Shown here piece by piece: positions 61,629 through 64,000 of a stretch of 64,000 nucleotides of DNA. The notes beneath the pieces are model-generated. The model searched no databases. It saw only the letters and a program-made list of their open reading frames with translations, and was not told the origin of the DNA. The position numbers and the translations under genes are program-made. Numbering within the stretch: the stretch's first letter is position 1; each line of letters opens with the position of its first letter. This DNA comes from Mycolicibacterium phlei (GTDB lineage Bacteria; Actinomycetota; Actinomycetes; Mycobacteriales; Mycobacteriaceae): assembly GCF_001583415.1 (NCBI RefSeq), contig NZ_CP014475.1, forward strand, positions 1,860,001-1,924,000. Reading direction: 5' to 3'.

Positions 61629-61874
61629 TCACCGGTGCGTGACGGGCTCCTCGGCGGCGCCGACGCTGCGCCGGCGGGCCGCCGCTCGGGCGAGGACACG
61701 GACCAGCGCCTGATACGGCACCGACATCGGCCACAACGCCCCGAACACCACGGACACGACGGCGTGGGGGAGCGGTGCGATGGTGCCGCGCTGGGCACGC
61801 CAGAAACTCACACCGACCAGGACGGCGATGAAGACGTACGCGACGAGGGTCAGCAGGTGATCACCCACCGGCAC
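61629..61874 (-). CDS. Small membrane protein of unknown function
   Basis: 81 residues, two TM helices (LLTLVAYVFIAVLVGVSFW; AVVSVVFGALWPMSVPYQALV) and a basic tail. GTG 61874. Looks like an actinobacterial phage- or housekeeping-type small membrane protein; no assignment. Confidence 0.6.
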   Translation of the reverse strand: MPVGDHLLTLVAYVFIAVLVGVSFWRAQRGTIAPLPHAVVSVVFGALWPMSVPYQALVRVLARAAARRRSVGAAEEPVTHR

Positions 61875-61986
61875 ACTCCTTCCCGTCGCGCAGTCCCGTG
61901 CCGAATGGTACGGCGGCTTTCTGAGGGCACGCTTAACACAACCGCGGTTTGCGCTGAGCTATGCCCGGTGGGTCGGCGGCGAACGG

Positions 61987-62958
61987 TCAGGGTTTGTTGC
62001 GGCCCGACCGGCTCAGCCGCCACTCCGGCGGGTAGTTCATGTCGTTGTCCTTGACGACGTTGTTGAGGCCCTTCTCGAACGTGCCGTCGGTGAGGTCGAC
62101 GTCGTTGGGCTGATCGTTCTGGATCAGCGGCAGCATGCCCTCGACCATGCCCGTCAACAGGCTGCCGAAGTACTCGCCCTTGTGCTGCTTGTACAGCTCG
62201 AGGAAGGTCTTCTGCACCGCGACGGTGTCGGTGGGCCGCGTCTTCGAGCAGGCCAGCGCGTACTTCTCGGTCTCGGCCTCCAGCTGGTCGCGGGGCACCA
62301 CGCTGTTGAGGAAGCCGCACTCGTACATCTCCTGCGCGGTGAACGGCCGTCCGGTGAACAGCATTTCGGAGAACTTGCGCAGCCCCATGGTCTCGGCCCA
62401 CCACCACAGCCGTGGGCCCCAGCCGACGTACCGGAAGGCTGGGTGGCCGAAAAGCGCGTCGTCGGAGGAGATCACGAGATCGGCGTCGCCGGCCTGATAG
62501 AAGTGCCAGCCGTAGCAGTAGCCCTTGGCCTCGATGATGCTGATCTTGCGCAGCTCCTGCAGCGGCCGGTTGCCCGCCCGCGCCTTGGCGTAGAAGTCGG
62601 TGACCGTCGACAGGTACCGGTAGGAGCCGCCGGGCGGGTATTTGACGTCGTCATCGTTTATCGCCAGCTCGTGCAGCAGCGGCATGCCCGGGTTCTCCAG
62701 CATCTCCCGCTGCTCGGGCAGGTCGCCGCCGCTGCCGAAATCCTCTCCCTCGCCGCGGATCACGACGACCTTCACATCGTCATCGACGTTGCACTTGTGG
62801 ATCAGGTCCGCGTAGAGCTGCCGCATGCCCATGGTGGTGGAGTTCTGGGCCTCCGGTCGATCGAACGTGATGTAGGCGATCCGGTTCTTGCGGTCCTTCT
62901 CGAACCGGATGTACTGCTCGGCTTCGCGCTTCATCTGCTCGTAGTCGTGCTCTGGCAT
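61987..62958 (-). CDS. Enoyl-CoA hydratase/isomerase family protein
   Basis: 323 residues, crotonase fold. RIAYITFDRPEAQNSTTMGMRQLYADL, the oxyanion-hole text GEGEDFGSGGDL, IIEAKGYCYGWHFYQAGDADLVIS and FGHPAFRYVGWGPRLWWWAETMG are the family core; the usual catalytic Glu pair is not conserved (GWHF and GPRL), so the reaction is uncertain. It resembles cyclohexadienecarboxyl-CoA hydratase-like mycobacterial proteins. ATG 62958 with gaaggagac upstream. Confidence 0.85.
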   Translation of the reverse strand: MPEHDYEQMKREAEQYIRFEKDRKNRIAYITFDRPEAQNSTTMGMRQLYADLIHKCNVDDDVKVVVIRGEGEDFGSGGDLPEQREMLENPGMPLLHELAINDDDVKYPPGGSYRYLSTVTDFYAKARAGNRPLQELRKISIIEAKGYCYGWHFYQAGDADLVISSDDALFGHPAFRYVGWGPRLWWWAETMGLRKFSEMLFTGRPFTAQEMYECGFLNSVVPRDQLEAETEKYALACSKTRPTDTVAVQKTFLELYKQHKGEYFGSLLTGMVEGMLPLIQNDQPNDVDLTDGTFEKGLNNVVKDNDMNYPPEWRLSRSGRNKP

Positions 62959-63152
62959 GCTCGTCTCCTTCAGCGCCGGGATCGGCGGCCCCTCAAACAC
63001 ACAAAGCGGTGACGCGGACGCGCCACCGTTTCGCCGATCAGTCTGTCAGCGGCCGCCGCCCGCGGGGCCGTTTGTACTGACCGCTTAGATTCCGGCGACC
63101 TGCGAAATCATGATCAGCACATACGACACACCGGTCTCGTGCGTCACTACCG

Positions 63153-63178
63153 GCGCACATACCTGCCAGTATGTGCGC
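63153..63178. promoter_or_regulatory. 10-bp inverted repeat upstream of the glycoside hydrolase
   Basis: GCGCACATAC-CTGCCA-GTATGTGCGC is a perfect dyad, 63 bases before the GTG start of the next gene. Operator or attenuator hairpin. Apart from this the 283-base gap 62959-63241 holds nothing recognisable. Confidence 0.6.
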
Positions 63179-63241
63179 ACAGCAAAGGCAACGGGTGCCT
63201 CTGCTCGCCGCTTCGTGCGGACGGACCCGTGAAGGTGGAAA

Positions 63242-64000
63242 GTGCGTCGATCCAGGCGGTTGCCGGCGAGGCGGGGGGTTGGGGCGGTCCGGACCACGGC
63301 GATGGCACTGGCCGTCGGGTTGGTGTGCACCACCGCGATCGTCGATCTCGGCAGACCCCGGCGGCCCGGCGGCGTGCTCGCCGCCGTCACCGTCTCGATC
63401 GATCCGGCGCCCACCACGGTCGGCATCGCCGACTCCGACGTCTACGGGATGACACAGGCCGACGTCGACAGGACCTTCGACCTGATGCGGGCCGACAACA
63501 TCCGCGCGGTGCGCCTCATGGTGCCGTGGGCCGGCGTCGAGCCCACCAGGGGCAATCTGAACTGGAGCGTGATCGACAAGACCATCAACTCCGCCGCCGC
63601 GCGGAACCTGGCCGTGGTCGCCATGATCAACTCCACCCCACTCTGGGCGGTGGCCCCCGGCGGGCAGTACCTCAGCGGCCGGCCCGCCTCCCCGGAGGCA
63701 TACGGCGAATTCGTCGCCAGGGTGATTTCGCGATATCCCGGCAAAATCGCAGCGGTCGAAATTTGGAACGAGCCGAATGCGATCTTCTTTTATACGCCCA
63801 AGCCGGACCCCGCCGGATATGTCGACCTGCTCAAGGCGGCCTATCCGAGAATCAAGGCGATCGACCCCTCGATCGAGGTGCTGGCGGGTTCGGTCGGATC
63901 GGTCGTCGACGTCGCGGGATTGGCGATCAATCCGGTGGCATTTGTGTCCGGTATGTACGCCGCCGGCGCGCAACCCTATTTCGACGCCCTGGCATTTCAT
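63242..64000 (+). CDS. Cellulase-family glycoside hydrolase (GH39/GH5-like), N-terminal part
   Basis: 253 codons in the window; the frame runs off the end. GTG 63242, with gaaggtgg upstream. The N-terminus is Arg-rich then hydrophobic (MALAVGLVCTTAIV at residues 21-34), a signal anchor. The catalytic domain begins near IADSDVYGMTQADVDRTFDLM; VRLMVPWAGVEP and AAVEIWNEPNAIFF give the acid/base Glu in WNEP, a GH-A clan hallmark. It cleaves a beta-linked glycan outside the membrane. The latter half uses more A/T-ending codons than its neighbours, which suggests transfer or a different expression level. Confidence 0.85.
   Translation, partial: MRRSRRLPARRGVGAVRTTAMALAVGLVCTTAIVDLGRPRRPGGVLAAVTVSIDPAPTTVGIADSDVYGMTQADVDRTFDLMRADNIRAVRLMVPWAGVEPTRGNLNWSVIDKTINSAAARNLAVVAMINSTPLWAVAPGGQYLSGRPASPEAYGEFVARVISRYPGKIAAVEIWNEPNAIFFYTPKPDPAGYVDLLKAAYPRIKAIDPSIEVLAGSVGSVVDVAGLAINPVAFVSGMYAAGAQPYFDALAFH

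Noticed and set aside
61560..62054. 164-codon plus-strand frame between small genes
   Set aside because: Runs antisense to the small membrane protein and the hydratase 3' end, with no start context or domain.

Overview
This is a GC-rich actinobacterial chromosome segment, almost certainly from a fast-growing environmental mycobacterium (Mycolicibacterium/Mycobacterium). The evidence is an MmpL transporter, an MspA-family porin, a mycobactin side-chain locus (mbtK, mbtN, mbtL), IdeR-type iron boxes, a mycofactocin-type SDR, F420-type LLM oxidoreductase, many FadE/thiolase/DUF35 genes and many TetR regulators. Codons are strongly G/C-ending, so most antisense open frames are shadows.

Layout. 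0-1.6 kb: partial SDR, universal stress protein and a PNPOx-like protein with a DosR-like box. 1.6-11.2 kb: two TetR-controlled lipid/aromatic catabolic blocks, each with a palindromic operator: SDR / double acyl-CoA dehydrogenase / thiolase-like / DUF35, then Rieske oxygenase-TetR divergent from a D-aminoacylase-type amidohydrolase. 11.2-20.6 kb: an acidic Asp-Gly-repeat surface protein behind an IdeR box, an MmpL transporter without MmpS, and a 1372-residue fused histidine kinase / receiver / PP2C phosphatase / RsbW-like kinase with a STAS partner and a SigF-like promoter. 20.6-30.6 kb: DUF4185 exported protein, APC permease, VOC protein, a second thiolase-like/DUF35 pair, an MspA-family protein, an ABC half-transporter and a LysR regulator. 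30.7-34.7 kb: a five-gene oxygenase operon (Rieske, 107-aa protein, TauD-type dioxygenase, LLM oxidoreductase, carboxymuconolactone decarboxylase family). 34.7-45.5 kb: housekeeping and small operons, the mbt-2-like mycobactin locus with iron boxes, two crcB genes, phosphoglucomutase and an MFS transporter.

45.6-58.1 kb is the plastic part: tRNA-Ala(GGC), an IS1380-type element that has removed the 5' part of a glycosyltransferase, a B12-binding photoreceptor-like protein coupled to a PP2C phosphatase with an abnormal 5' end, a serine hydrolase, a biotin ECF transporter operon (bioY, ATPase, EcfT), and an IS256-type element interrupted by an IS30-type element with a 3-bp target duplication. 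58.1-64 kb: FAD oxidoreductase with divergent TetR and a 37-bp palindrome, a zinc-ribbon membrane protein, small exported proteins, an enoyl-CoA hydratase-family protein, and the start of a glycoside hydrolase running off the window.

The two most interesting systems are the cobalamin W-x9-EH module without a DNA-binding domain next to a SpoIIE-type phosphatase (about 47.8-49.8 kb), and the kinase-phosphatase-anti-sigma fusion plus STAS protein (16.1-20.6 kb). Both look like partner-switching stress or light signalling. The iron-boxed acidic surface protein is the third.
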